DNA from: Streptomyces sp. F63
Lineage (GTDB): Bacteria > Actinomycetota > Actinomycetes > Streptomycetales > Streptomycetaceae
Assembly (NCBI RefSeq): GCF_018070345.1
Contig: NZ_JAGPXX010000021.1
Span: 1-64,000 of the forward strand
Direction: 5' to 3'
Length of the DNA: 64,000 nucleotides
Positions 52,898 to 61,691 of the stretch are shown in pieces (position 1 is the first letter of the stretch; each line of letters opens with the position of its first letter). A model generated the notes under the pieces. That model saw nothing but the letters and a program-made list of their open reading frames with translations, had not been told where the DNA came from and made no database searches. Position numbers and translations under genes: made by a program.

Positions 52898-53860
52898 TCA
52901 GCGGGCGCCGGCGATCAGGCCGCGGCTGCGCAGCACGCGGCGTTCGACGGGCGCGAAGACGAGCAGTTCGATGCCGATGCCGACGACGAGGATGAGGGTG
53001 ATGGCGCCGAGCACCAGCGGCATGTCCTGGTAGACCCGCCCGGTCTCCAGCAACTGGCCCAGTCCGACGCCCAGCTCCGGTGACTTGGCGATCAGTTCGG
53101 CCGCCATCAGCGCGCGCCAGGAGAACGCCCAGCCCTGTTTGAGGCCGGAGATGTAGCCGGGCATCGCGGCGGGCAGCAGGACGTGCCGGACGCCCCTGAG
53201 CCCGGTGGCGCCGATGACCTGCCCGGCCCGCAGATACAGCGGCGGGATCCGGTCCACGCCCGCGACCAGGCCGCTCGCGATCGACGGGACGGCACCCAGC
53301 AGCACCACTGTGTAGATCGTGGCGTCCGAGAGGCCGAACCAGATGATGGCCGCGGGCACCCAGGCCACCGACGGCAGCGACTGCAGCCCGGACAGGATCG
53401 GGCCGAGCGCCGCCCGTACCGGCTTCACCCGGGCGACGAGCAGGCCCAGCGGGGTGCCGATGGCCAGTGAGGCGGCGAAGCCCAGCGCGCCCCGGGAGAC
53501 GCTGTTCCACACCACGCCGAGGATCGTGCCCTTGTACCACTCCTCGGCCAGGGCGTTCCAGACGTCCAGCGGGCCGGGCAGCTGGTAGTGCGGCTTGATC
53601 TCCAGGGCGTACGCGAGCTGCCACAGCGCCAGCACGGTCACGATCGCGACGACCGGCGGCAGCACCTTGCCGAGCAGCAGCCGGCCGAGCGGCACCCGGG
53701 ACGCGGTGTGCGTCTCCAGGGCGTCGAGCCCGGCCTCCAGCCCCTCCAGGTCGTTGGCGGAGCTGTTCGGGGAGCCGTTCCCGGTGGCGGAGGAGGGCGA
53801 CGGGGACGAAGCGTCACCCCCGGTGCCGTCCGCGCCGCCCCGGGTGTCAGTGCTGGCCAT
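52898..53860 (-). CDS. ssuC: ABC transporter permease (SsuC/TauC type)
   Basis: The 320-aa inner-membrane permease has six hydrophobic helices and an EAA-type loop after helix 4 (SLPSVAWVPAAIIWFG, LRGVRHVLLPAAMPGYISGLK). The N-terminal ~55 residues are a polar Ser/Gly extension. It overlaps the ATPase gene by 14 bp. It belongs to the sulfonate/taurine/nitrate importer class; substrate choice comes from the binding protein. No monooxygenase (SsuD) gene is present, so the import substrate may differ from alkanesulfonates. Confidence 0.9.
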   Translation of the reverse strand: MASTDTRGGADGTGGDASSPSPSSATGNGSPNSSANDLEGLEAGLDALETHTASRVPLGRLLLGKVLPPVVAIVTVLALWQLAYALEIKPHYQLPGPLDVWNALAEEWYKGTILGVVWNSVSRGALGFAASLAIGTPLGLLVARVKPVRAALGPILSGLQSLPSVAWVPAAIIWFGLSDATIYTVVLLGAVPSIASGLVAGVDRIPPLYLRAGQVIGATGLRGVRHVLLPAAMPGYISGLKQGWAFSWRALMAAELIAKSPELGVGLGQLLETGRVYQDMPLVLGAITLILVVGIGIELLVFAPVERRVLRSRGLIAGAR

Positions 53861-54635
53861 GCCGGCGGATCTCCCCCCGCAGCTGTTCGGTGATCTCCAC
53901 GGAGAGCCGGGCCACGCCCGCGTCCTCGATCCGGCGCGGCTGCGGGATGTCCACCCGCCACTCCCGGGCGATCCGGCCGGGGCGGGAGGACAGCAGCACC
54001 ACGCGCTGTGCGAGCCGCACCGCCTCGCGCACGTTGTGGGTGACGAAGAGGACGGAAAGGTTCGTCTCGGTCCAGATCCGGGTCAGCTCCTCGTGCAGCA
54101 CATCGCGGGTGATGGCGTCGAGGGCCGCGAACGGCTCGTCCATCAGCAGCAGATTGCTGTCCTGCGCCAGCGCCCGGGCCAGCGCCACCCGCTGCCGCAT
54201 GCCGCCGGAGAGCTCGTGCACCCGCTTGCCGTACGCGCCCCGCAGCCGGACCAGCTCCAGCAGCCGCTCGGCCTCCGGGCGGCGGTCCGCCTTGGGCACA
54301 CCCCGCAGGCGCAGGGCCAGTTCGATGTTGCGTCCGGCGGTGAGCCACGGGAACAGGGCGTGCTCCTGGAACATCAGGGCGGGCCGGCCGTGCGGGACGC
54401 CGATCTCCCCGGAGGTGGGCCGGTCGAGGCCCGCCACCAGGTTGAGCAGCGTGGACTTCCCGCAGCCCGACGCGCCCAGCAGACAGACGAACTCGCCGTT
54501 CGCCACATCGAGACTGATGTCGTCCAGGACCGGCTGGCGGCCGCCGCCGCGGCCGAACGACTTGGACACGTGATCGAGCCGTACTGCGTGGTCGGCCGGG
54601 GCCTCGGTGTGCGGCGCGAGGAGTGCGGTGGCCAT
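53847..54635 (-). CDS. ssuB: ABC transporter ATPase (SsuB type)
   Basis: The 262-aa ATPase has Walker A LLGASGCGKSTLLNLVAG, signature LSGGMRQRVALARAL, Walker B LLLMDEPFAALD, and the switch histidine in FVTHNVREA. It belongs to the sulfonate/nitrate/taurine class. The ATG at 54635 is preceded by GGAGGTGAC. Its 3' end overlaps the permease gene by 14 bp. Confidence 0.93.
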   Translation of the reverse strand: MATALLAPHTEAPADHAVRLDHVSKSFGRGGGRQPVLDDISLDVANGEFVCLLGASGCGKSTLLNLVAGLDRPTSGEIGVPHGRPALMFQEHALFPWLTAGRNIELALRLRGVPKADRRPEAERLLELVRLRGAYGKRVHELSGGMRQRVALARALAQDSNLLLMDEPFAALDAITRDVLHEELTRIWTETNLSVLFVTHNVREAVRLAQRVVLLSSRPGRIAREWRVDIPQPRRIEDAGVARLSVEITEQLRGEIRRHGQH

Positions 54636-54730
54636 CGGTGTCACCTCCGGGGGACGGGTTCGTCGCTGCGGTGGGTGGTGCTGCGGCGGCCGGTGCTGCG
54701 GTGGACCGCGCCGCTGTCGGCGGTTCGGGG

Positions 54731-54766
54731 CTGAGCGGGCTGAGCGGGCTGAGCGGGCTGAGCGGG
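54731..54766. repeat. Four tandem 9-bp repeats in the ssuA-ssuB gap
   Basis: CTGAGCGGG is repeated four times exactly, in the 173-bp gap between the ssuA stop and the ssuB start. Confidence 0.9.
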
Positions 54767-54808
54767 CCGTGCGGGCCGGCCGGCTGTGGCGGTGCGGGCC
54801 CGGGCCGC

Positions 54809-55975
54809 TCAGCCGGTGCCCAGGCCGGCGGCGGAGACCTTCCGCGCGCCCCGTTCCGCCAGCACCTTGTTGAGGAGCCTCAGGTCGCAGAGGCCGCGCA
54901 GCTCGGGCTTCTCCAGCAGCCCGGCCCGCACGGCGTGGCCGGCCTGGCGGACGAGGGTGGCGGCGAGCGGGTCGTCGAGCACCTCGATGTGCTCGAACGC
55001 CGGGTCGAGCACCGCGGGCGGCAGAGCCTGGCCGCCCTGCCGCTCCAGCGCGGTGTTGAGCGCGGCCTTGGCCTCCTCCGGATGGCTCCTGATCCAGGCG
55101 TTGGTCCTCACCGAGCCGCGCAGCGCGGCCTCCACCGCCTCCGGGTGCTCCGTGAGGAACCGCTGCGAGACGACCATGGTGGTGATGGCGTGCCGGCCGT
55201 CCTCCCACAGTTCCCGCTCGTCCAGCAGCACCCGGCCGCCCCGGGCGGCGAGCTGGGACGCGGTCGGCTCCGGCACCCACGCGGCGTCCACGTCACCGCG
55301 CCGGAAGAAGGCCGGGGTCTCCTTGGTGTCGATGCGGACCACGGTGACCTCGCCCTCGCCGCTGTCCGGGTCGACCCGGTAGCCCTTCCGGGTCAGGTAG
55401 TTGAGCAGGGCGACGTCCTGGGTGTTGCCGAGCTGCGGGGTGGCGATCCGCTTGCCGCGCAGGTCGCCGAGGCCGCTCACCCGGCCGGGGTGCGCGACGA
55501 GGGAGACCCCGCCGGAGGCCGAGCCGGAGATGATCCGGAGGTTCCGGCCGCCGGACCTGGTGTAGCCGTTGACGGCGGGCGAGGGGCCGAGCCAGGCGAT
55601 GTCCACGGATCCCGCGTTGAGCGCCTCGACGGCGGACGGGCCGGCGCCGAACACCTGCGAGGTCACCCTCGTCCCGCCCAGCTCCTTCTGGAAGAAGCCC
55701 TCCCGGTCGCCGACGAGCGCGGTGGCGTGGGTGACGTTGGCGAAGTAGCCGAGCCGGATCTCCTCCAGCCCGCCGGTGCGCTCACCGTGCGGCCGCACCT
55801 TCGCGACGCCGCCGGCCTCGGCCCGGGAGCCGTAGCCGCAGGCCCCGAGCGCGACGGTCATCAGCGCGGCGAGCGCGGCGGCGACGGCCGCGGTGGCGTA
55901 CCGGTGCCGGGGACGCTGCCGCCGGCGGGTGCGGCGGCGCGGCCCCCGGGCCGGGGCGGGGCGGTCGGCAGGCAC
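54809..55975 (-). CDS. ssuA: Sulfonate/nitrate-type ABC substrate-binding lipoprotein
   Basis: The 388-aa protein has a lipoprotein signal (TAAVAAALAALMTVALGAC, lipobox LGAC) after a basic N-terminus. The NMT1/SsuA binding domain starts at IRLGYFANVTHATALVG and includes GAGPSAVEALNAGSVDIAWLGPSPAV and FFRRGDVDAAWVPEP. It delivers the substrate to SsuBC. The GTG at 55975 is supported by GAGAGGA, and a longer frame is not conserved. It lies downstream of cysN, which links the transporter to sulfate assimilation. Confidence 0.88.
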   Translation of the reverse strand: MPADRPAPARGPRRRTRRRQRPRHRYATAAVAAALAALMTVALGACGYGSRAEAGGVAKVRPHGERTGGLEEIRLGYFANVTHATALVGDREGFFQKELGGTRVTSQVFGAGPSAVEALNAGSVDIAWLGPSPAVNGYTRSGGRNLRIISGSASGGVSLVAHPGRVSGLGDLRGKRIATPQLGNTQDVALLNYLTRKGYRVDPDSGEGEVTVVRIDTKETPAFFRRGDVDAAWVPEPTASQLAARGGRVLLDERELWEDGRHAITTMVVSQRFLTEHPEAVEAALRGSVRTNAWIRSHPEEAKAALNTALERQGGQALPPAVLDPAFEHIEVLDDPLAATLVRQAGHAVRAGLLEKPELRGLCDLRLLNKVLAERGARKVSAAGLGTG

Positions 55976-56100
55976 GGGAGGGGTTCCTCTCGGTGGGCGG
56001 CCGGGCTCGGCGCGGGGTGGCGGTGCGCCCGGCGGGGCGGCGGAAACGGACGGTGCGGTGCGGCGCGGAACGGGACGGCGCGGTGCGCGGGGGCGGCCGC

Positions 56101-56223
56101 TCAGCCGCGGGCACATCGCCCGACGCCGCCCTCGCCGCTGCCGAGGGCGCCGCTGCCGATCCGGCCGCCCTCCTTGGCGAAGGTCGACCAGCTCTCGGTG
56201 GCGGGGCGGGTCGCGGTGGCCAC
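56101..56223 (-). CDS. Possible 40-aa small protein between cysN and ssuA
   Basis: A frame starts at GTG 56223, two bases after the cysN stop, and reads VATATRPATE, SWSTFAKEGG and then a Gly-rich end (40 aa). There is no recognised motif and a ribosome site is weak. It may be a real peptide or chance; the 250-bp gap otherwise contains no gene. Confidence 0.3.
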   Translation of the reverse strand: MATATRPATESWSTFAKEGGRIGSGALGSGEGGVGRCARG

Positions 56224-56225
56224 GG

Positions 56226-57671
56226 TCAGAAGTCCCATCCGCCGTCGCCCGCCGCGCCGTCCGCGGCCCGTGCCGCCCGCGCGGCGGCGTGCGCGGCGGC
56301 GTGCGCGGACTCGGGGAACGCGTCGCCCGCCATGCCCGCCGTCAGCGTCGTGCCGTCCGCCGGGTCGATCAGGAGGAACGATCCGGTGCGGCGCGAGTCG
56401 GCGTAGGCGTCGAGGGCGAGCGGCTCGGAGGTGCGCAGCACGATCCGGCCGATGTCGTTGGCCGCCAGCTCGCCGGGCGCCGGGTGCCGCGCGAGGCCGC
56501 CGTGCTCGTCGGGCTCGCCGAGCGCCAGCCGGGACGGGATGTCCTTGACGATCGCCTTGACGGTGCGGGTGGTGTGCTTGAGCAGCACCCGGTCGCCGAC
56601 GGCCAGCGGCCGGTCGTGCAGATGGCAGACGGTCGCCTCGACGTCCCGGGTGACGGCCGGGGCGGTCGCGGTGGTGACGATGATGTCGCCGCGCGAGATG
56701 TCGAGGTCGTCGGCGAGGAGGACGGTGACGGACTGCGGGGACCAGGCCGCGTCCGCGTTCTCCCCGAGCGCGTCGATGGCCGTGACGGTGCTGGTGCGGC
56801 CGGAGGGCAGCACGGTCACCGGATCGCCCACCCGCAGCACGCCGGACGCCAGCTGGCCCGCGTAGCCCCGGTAGTCGGGGTGCCCGGCGGTCTGCGGGCG
56901 GATGACGTACTGGACGGGGAAGCGCACCGGGTCGCCGGACGGGTCGTCGGTGACGGGCACCGTCTCCAGGTGCTCCAGGACGGTCGGGCCGCCGTACCAG
57001 TCCATGGTGGCGGAGGGTGTCACCACGTTGTCACCGGCCAGGGCGGAGATCGGGATCGCGGTGATCTCCGGGACGCCGAGCGCGGCGGCGTAGGCCGTGA
57101 ACTCCTCGGCGATCCGGGCGAAGACGGACTCCTCGTAGCCGACGAGGTCCATCTTGTTGACGGCGAGGACGACGTGCGGCACGCGCAGCAGCGCGGCCAC
57201 GGCCGCGTGCCGGCGGGTCTGCTCCACCACGCCGTTGCGGGCGTCGACGAGGACGACGGCCAGCTCGGCCGTGGACGCCCCGGTGACCATGTTGCGCGTG
57301 TACTGCACATGGCCGGGGGTGTCGGCGAGGATGAACCGGCGGCGCGGGGTGGCGAAGTAGCGGTAGGCCACGTCGATGGTGATGCCCTGCTCGCGCTCCG
57401 CCCGCAGCCCGTCCGTCAGCAGGGCGAGGTCGGGGGCCTCCTGGCCGCGGCTGCGGGAAGCGTGCTCAACGGCCTCCAGCTGGTCGGCCAGGACGGACTT
57501 GGAGTCGTGCAGGAGCCGGCCCACCAGGGTGGACTTGCCGTCGTCGACGCTGCCGGCGGTGGCGAACCGCAGCAGGGTGGCGGCCTCGCCGGCGGCGGCC
57601 GGCCCCGCCTCGGCGGCCGCGGGGTCGGCGGTGGCGGGTGTGCCGGTGGCGGGCGTGTCGGTGCTGCTCAT
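56226..57671 (-). CDS. cysN: Sulfate adenylyltransferase subunit 1 (GTPase)
   Basis: CysN couples GTP hydrolysis to the CysD reaction that makes APS from sulfate and ATP. The 481-aa protein has G1 AGSVDDGKSTLVGRLL, G2/G3 DTPGHVQYTRNMVTGAS, and G4 VNKMDLVGYEE. After the EF-Tu-like domains the C-terminus is an Ala-rich tail (HAAAHAAARAA). There is no fused CysC kinase domain. The ATG at 57671 is 2 bp after the cysD stop, so the pair is cotranscribed. Confidence 0.96.
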   Translation of the reverse strand: MSSTDTPATGTPATADPAAAEAGPAAAGEAATLLRFATAGSVDDGKSTLVGRLLHDSKSVLADQLEAVEHASRSRGQEAPDLALLTDGLRAEREQGITIDVAYRYFATPRRRFILADTPGHVQYTRNMVTGASTAELAVVLVDARNGVVEQTRRHAAVAALLRVPHVVLAVNKMDLVGYEESVFARIAEEFTAYAAALGVPEITAIPISALAGDNVVTPSATMDWYGGPTVLEHLETVPVTDDPSGDPVRFPVQYVIRPQTAGHPDYRGYAGQLASGVLRVGDPVTVLPSGRTSTVTAIDALGENADAAWSPQSVTVLLADDLDISRGDIIVTTATAPAVTRDVEATVCHLHDRPLAVGDRVLLKHTTRTVKAIVKDIPSRLALGEPDEHGGLARHPAPGELAANDIGRIVLRTSEPLALDAYADSRRTGSFLLIDPADGTTLTAGMAGDAFPESAHAAAHAAARAARAADGAAGDGGWDF

Positions 57672-57673
57672 GG

Positions 57674-58717
57674 TTAGAAGTACCCCTCGCGCTTGCGGTC
57701 CTCCATGGCGGCCTCGGACAGCTTGTCGTCGGCGCGGGTGGCGCCCCGCTCGGTGAGCCGGGAGGCGGCGATCTCGGCGATGACGGCCTCGATGGTGTCC
57801 GCGCCGGAGTCCACGGCCCCGGTGCAGGACATGTCACCGACCGTGCGGTAGCGCACCCTGCGGGTCTCGGTCCGCTCGCCGTCCTTCGGCCCGCCCCACG
57901 CGCCGGGGGCGAGCCACATGCCGTTGCGGGCGAAGACCTCCCGCTCGTGCGCGTAGTAGATGGCGGGGAGTTCGATCTTCTCCCGGGCGATGTACTGCCA
58001 CACGTCCAGCTCGGTCCAGTTGGAGAGCGGGAAGACGCGGACGTGCTCGCCGGGGGAGTGGCGGCCGTTGTAGAGCTGCCACAGCTCGGGGCGCTGGCGG
58101 CGCGGGTTCCAGCCGCCGAACTCGTCGCGCAGGGAGAAGACGCGCTCCTTGGCGCGGGCCTTCTCCTCGTCGCGCCGGCCGCCGCCGAAGACGGCGTCGA
58201 AGCGGTTCCGCTCGATGGCGTCCAGCAGCGGGACGGTCTGCAGCGGGTTGCGGGTGCCGTCGGGGCGCTCGCGGAGCCTGCCCGCGTCGATGAACTCCTG
58301 GACGGACGCCACGTGCAGGCGCAGCCCGTGCTCGGCGACGGTGCGGTCGCGGAAGTCCAGCACCTCCGGGAAGTTGTGCCCGGTGTCCACGTGGAGCAGC
58401 GCGAACGGGACGGCGGCGGGGGCGAACGCCTTCAGCGCCAGGTGGAGCATGACGATGGAGTCCTTGCCGCCGGAGAAGAGGATCACCGGCCGCTCGAACT
58501 CGCCCGCCACCTCGCGGAAGATGTGCACGGCCTCCGACTCCAGCGCGTCCAGGTGCGACAGGGCGAACGGGCTGCCGGCGGTTCCGGCGATCCCGGCGGC
58601 TCCCGCCGCTCCGGCTGCGTCCGTGCCGCCCGTGCTGTCCGTGCCGCCCCTGCTCGCGGCGGGTGCGGTCGGTCCGTCCGGCCCGGCGGCCCCGTCCGCC
58701 TCGGTCGTGGTGGTCAT
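57674..58717 (-). CDS. cysD: Sulfate adenylyltransferase subunit 2
   Basis: This is the PP-loop subunit of ATP sulfurylase. The 347-aa protein has VILFSGGKDSIVMLHLALKAF, then HVDTGHNFPEVL and FGGGRRDEEKARAKER with the usual C-terminal half (RTVGDMSCTGAVDS). An N-terminal Gly/Ala/Thr low-complexity region precedes the fold. The ATG at 58717 has AGGAGG upstream. An in-frame ATG at 58801 overlaps the cysH stop (TGATG) and would add 28 residues. Confidence 0.95.
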   Translation of the reverse strand: MTTTTEADGAAGPDGPTAPAASRGGTDSTGGTDAAGAAGAAGIAGTAGSPFALSHLDALESEAVHIFREVAGEFERPVILFSGGKDSIVMLHLALKAFAPAAVPFALLHVDTGHNFPEVLDFRDRTVAEHGLRLHVASVQEFIDAGRLRERPDGTRNPLQTVPLLDAIERNRFDAVFGGGRRDEEKARAKERVFSLRDEFGGWNPRRQRPELWQLYNGRHSPGEHVRVFPLSNWTELDVWQYIAREKIELPAIYYAHEREVFARNGMWLAPGAWGGPKDGERTETRRVRYRTVGDMSCTGAVDSGADTIEAVIAEIAASRLTERGATRADDKLSEAAMEDRKREGYF

Positions 58718-58800
58718 GCTCGGCCCTCCTCCTCGGCGCCCTTCTCCCCGGTTCACCCCGGGCCCTGCTCGGTCCGCGGCTTCCGCCGGGTGATCGCTCA

Positions 58801-59514
58801 TCAGGTGTGCAGTCCGCACTCGGTCTTGCCGCGGCCCGCCCAGCGGCCGGCCCGGACGTCCTCGCCGGGCCTGACGCGCCGGGTGCAGGGGGCGCAGCCG
58901 ATCGAGGGGTAGCCGTCCGTCAGCAGCGGGTTGGTGAGCACGCCGTGCTCGGCGACGTAGGCGTCCAGATCGGCCTGGGTCCAGGTGGCGATCGGCGAGA
59001 TCTTGACCTTCTGGCGCTTGGCGTCCCAGTCGACGACCGGGGTGGCGGCCCGGGTGGGGCCGTTGTCGCGGCGCAGCCCGGTGGCCCAGGCGTCGTAGCC
59101 CGCCAGTCCCTCTTCGAGGGGGGCCACCTTGCGCAGGGCGCAGCACAGGTCGGGGTCGCGGTCGTGCAGCTTCGGCCCGTACTCGGCGTCCTGCTCGGCG
59201 ACGGTCTGCCGGGGCGTCACGCTGATCACGTTGACGTCCATGACGGCGGCCACGGCGTCGCGGGTGCCGATGGTCTCGGGGAAGTGGTAGCCGGTGTCGA
59301 GGAACACCACGTCCACGCCCGGCTGGACGCGGGACGCCAGATGCGCGACGACCGCGTCCTCCATCGAGGAGGTGACGCAGAAGCGGCTGCCGAAGGTGCC
59401 GGCGGCCCAGCGCAGCACCTCCTCGGGACCGGCGTCGGCGAACTCGGCCGCGCCCTGCTCGGCGAGGGCGCGGAGCTCGGTGGTGGTGTAGTGGGGCGAG
59501 GATGCGGTGGTCAT
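58801..59514 (-). CDS. cysH: Adenylylsulfate (APS) reductase
   Basis: The 237-aa protein reduces activated sulfate to sulfite. It has the PP-loop-like SSMEDAVVAHL, DTGYHFPET, and the catalytic cysteine in KTECGLHT at the C-terminus. A CC pair (DPDLCCALRK) and CAPC (GCAPCTRR) give the four cysteines of a [4Fe-4S] cluster, which marks enzymes acting on APS rather than PAPS. That matches the absence of cysC. The ATG at 59514 is in an ATGA overlap with the small zinc-ribbon gene. Confidence 0.95.
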   Translation of the reverse strand: MTTASSPHYTTTELRALAEQGAAEFADAGPEEVLRWAAGTFGSRFCVTSSMEDAVVAHLASRVQPGVDVVFLDTGYHFPETIGTRDAVAAVMDVNVISVTPRQTVAEQDAEYGPKLHDRDPDLCCALRKVAPLEEGLAGYDAWATGLRRDNGPTRAATPVVDWDAKRQKVKISPIATWTQADLDAYVAEHGVLTNPLLTDGYPSIGCAPCTRRVRPGEDVRAGRWAGRGKTECGLHT

Positions 59515-59690
59515 GCGGTGGTTCCCCCTTCGTGGTGGCCGGTGCGCGGGCGGGAGAGCAGCCCGAGGAAGGACAGTCGGAAGGCGCGGGCGCAGGACCC
59601 GCACTCCCAGGCGCCGTGGCCCTCCTCGGAGGGCCGCAGGTCCTCGTCCCCGCAGTACGGGCAGTGGAACGGCGCGGCGCGGCCGCTCAT
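59511..59690 (-). CDS. 59-aa zinc-ribbon protein
   Basis: The small frame reads MSGRAAPFHCPYCGDEDLRP, then GAWECGSCARAF, with two CxxC motifs 16 residues apart, a typical zinc ribbon. Its ATG overlaps the sir stop and its stop overlaps the cysH start, both as ATGA, so it is translated between them. It may be a partner of the sulfite or APS reductase, but no function is known. Confidence 0.8.
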   Translation of the reverse strand: MSGRAAPFHCPYCGDEDLRPSEEGHGAWECGSCARAFRLSFLGLLSRPRTGHHEGGTTA

Positions 59691-61384
59691 GACAGGTCCT
59701 CCGCGGAGGCGCGCGCCGCCCAGGTGGCGAACCGCTCGCCGTCCTCGCGCTGCTTCTCGAAGCGGCGCAGCACCCGCTCGACGTAGTCGGGGAGTTCGGC
59801 GGAGGTGACCTTGAGGCCGCGGACCTTGCGTCCGAAGGCGGCGTCGAAGCCGAGGGAGCCGCCGAGGTGCACCTGGTAGCCCTCGACCTGGTTGCCGTCG
59901 GCGTCCAGCATCAGCTGGCCCTTGAGGCCGATGTCGGCGGTCTGGATCCGGGCGCAGGCGTTGGGGCAGCCGTTGATGTTGATGGTCACCGGCTCTTCGA
60001 AGTCCGGCATCCGGGCCTCGAGTTCCTCGATGAGGGAGATGCCGCGCGCCTTGGTCTCGACGATGGCGAGCTTGCAGAACTCGATGCCGGTGCAGGCGAT
60101 GACGCCGCGCCGGAACGGCGAGGGGCTGACCTGGAAGCCGAGGTCCTCCAGACCGGAGACGAGGGAGTCGATCCGGTCCTCCGCCACATCCAGGATGATC
60201 AGCTTCTGCTCGACGGTGGTGTTGAGCCGGTCCGAGCCGTGGGCGGCCGCCAGGTCGGCGAGCCGGGTGAGGGTGGCGCCGTCGACGCGGCCGACGCGCG
60301 GGGCGAAGCCGACGTAGTAGCGGCCGTCGCGCTGCCGGTGGACGCCCACGTGGTCGCGCCACTGTGTGGAGGGCTCGGGCGGGGCGGGGCCGTCCGTCAG
60401 CTTCCGCTTGAGGTACTCGTCCTCCAGGACCTGCCGGAACCTCTCGGTGCCCCAGTCGGCGACGAGGAACTTCAGCCGGGCGCGGTTGCGGAGGCGGCGG
60501 TAGCCGTAGTCGCGGAAGATGCCGGTGACCCCGGCCCACACGTCGGGGACCTCGTTCAGCGGCACCCACGCGCCGAGGCGCTGGGCGAGCCTGGGGTTGG
60601 TGGAGAGCCCGCCGCCGACCCAGAGGTCGAAGCCGGGGCCGTGCTCGGGGTGGTCGACGCCGACGAAGGCGATGTCGTTGATCTCGTGGACGACGTCCTG
60701 GACGGGGGAGCCGGAGACCGCCGTCTTGAACTTGCGCGGCAGGTTGGAGAACTCCTTGCTGCCGATGTAGCGGCGGTGGATCTCCTCGACGGCGGGGGTC
60801 CCGTCGATGATCTCGTCGGCGGCGATGCCGGCCACCGGGGAGCCGATGATCACGCGGGGGCAGTCGCCGCACGCCTCGGTGGTCGACAGCCCGACCGCCT
60901 CCAGCTTCTCCCAGATGGCGGGGACGTCCTCGATGCGGACCCAGTGCAGCTGGATGTTCTGCCGGTCGGTGATGTCGGCGGTGCCGCGGGCGTAAGCCTC
61001 CGACACCTCGCCGACGGCGCGTAGCTGAGCGGTCGTCAGGCGCCCGCCGTCGACGCGGACCCGCAGCATGAAGTACTGGTCCTCCAGCTCCTCGGGCTCC
61101 AGGACGGCGGTCTTGCCGCCGTCGATCCCGGGGCGGCGCTGGGTGTACAGGCCCCACCAGCGCATCCGGCCGCGGAGGTCGGTGGGGTCGATGGAGTGGA
61201 AACCGGCCTTGGCGTAGATCGTCTCAATGCGTGTCCGCACATTGAGACCGTCGTCGTCCTTCTTGAACTGTTCGTTGCCGTTGAGCGGGGTGTGGTGCCC
61301 GACGCCCCACTGGCCCTCGCCGCGGTGGCGGCCGGCCTTCCGGCGGGTCGTGGCGGTACTGGCGCGTTCTGAGGTGGCGGCCAT
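59687..61384 (-). CDS. sir: Sulfite reductase (siroheme and 4Fe-4S)
   Basis: The 565-aa hemoprotein reduces sulfite to sulfide with electrons from ferredoxin. Siroheme/4Fe-4S ligands are in CTGIEFCKLAIVETK and NGCPNACARIQT. The N-terminal half has GLYTQRRPG and TEACGDCPRVIIGSP, containing the Tyr and Cys known to crosslink in the M. tuberculosis enzyme. The ATG at 61384 was chosen over that at 61423. It is the first enzyme gene of the sulfur operon, 220 bp downstream of the leader peptide. Confidence 0.95.
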   Translation of the reverse strand: MAATSERASTATTRRKAGRHRGEGQWGVGHHTPLNGNEQFKKDDDGLNVRTRIETIYAKAGFHSIDPTDLRGRMRWWGLYTQRRPGIDGGKTAVLEPEELEDQYFMLRVRVDGGRLTTAQLRAVGEVSEAYARGTADITDRQNIQLHWVRIEDVPAIWEKLEAVGLSTTEACGDCPRVIIGSPVAGIAADEIIDGTPAVEEIHRRYIGSKEFSNLPRKFKTAVSGSPVQDVVHEINDIAFVGVDHPEHGPGFDLWVGGGLSTNPRLAQRLGAWVPLNEVPDVWAGVTGIFRDYGYRRLRNRARLKFLVADWGTERFRQVLEDEYLKRKLTDGPAPPEPSTQWRDHVGVHRQRDGRYYVGFAPRVGRVDGATLTRLADLAAAHGSDRLNTTVEQKLIILDVAEDRIDSLVSGLEDLGFQVSPSPFRRGVIACTGIEFCKLAIVETKARGISLIEELEARMPDFEEPVTININGCPNACARIQTADIGLKGQLMLDADGNQVEGYQVHLGGSLGFDAAFGRKVRGLKVTSAELPDYVERVLRRFEKQREDGERFATWAARASAEDLS

Positions 61385-61607
61385 GGCGGTGGTGTCCTTC
61401 TCGGGCTGCTCAGGGGGAGACACGGGGGAGAATGCCTCCCGCCGTTGGGGCCGGAAGCGGCAAAGTGCACAGAGGAACCCCTGCTGACCTGCGGCGCGGC
61501 AGGAATCAGCCGCTCGGCACGGGGGAGCCCGGAAAGCCGTGGCGGTCAGGGGTGTTCGCGCGTCCGCGGGAACGGGGACGGCGAGGGGCGCGGTGGTGCT
61601 GGGACTG

Positions 61608-61691
61608 TCAGCCCGCCGGACAGATGGCGCTGGACATGCGGCAGAGATCGACGTGGCGCCGACTCACCAAGGCAATTCCAGCTTCAGACAT
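61608..61691 (-). CDS. Sulfur-operon leader peptide
   Basis: A 27-residue ORF reads MSEAGIALVSRRHVDLCRMS then SAICPAG. The RRHVDL...SSAxC pattern is the one I recall from streptomycete leader peptides upstream of sulfur genes. It contains two Cys codons near its end (LCR and ICP), which would make ribosome progress sensitive to charged cysteinyl-tRNA, an attenuator-like setup for sir. The ribosome site is weak. The 220-bp region between its stop and the sir start would hold the regulatory RNA structure. Confidence 0.75.
   Translation of the reverse strand: MSEAGIALVSRRHVDLCRMSSAICPAG

Noticed and set aside
52898..55975. Naming the ABC transporter a definite alkanesulfonate importer
   Set aside because: No ssuD monooxygenase is present, and the same protein class also imports taurine, nitrate or sulfate esters; the ssu symbols denote class only.
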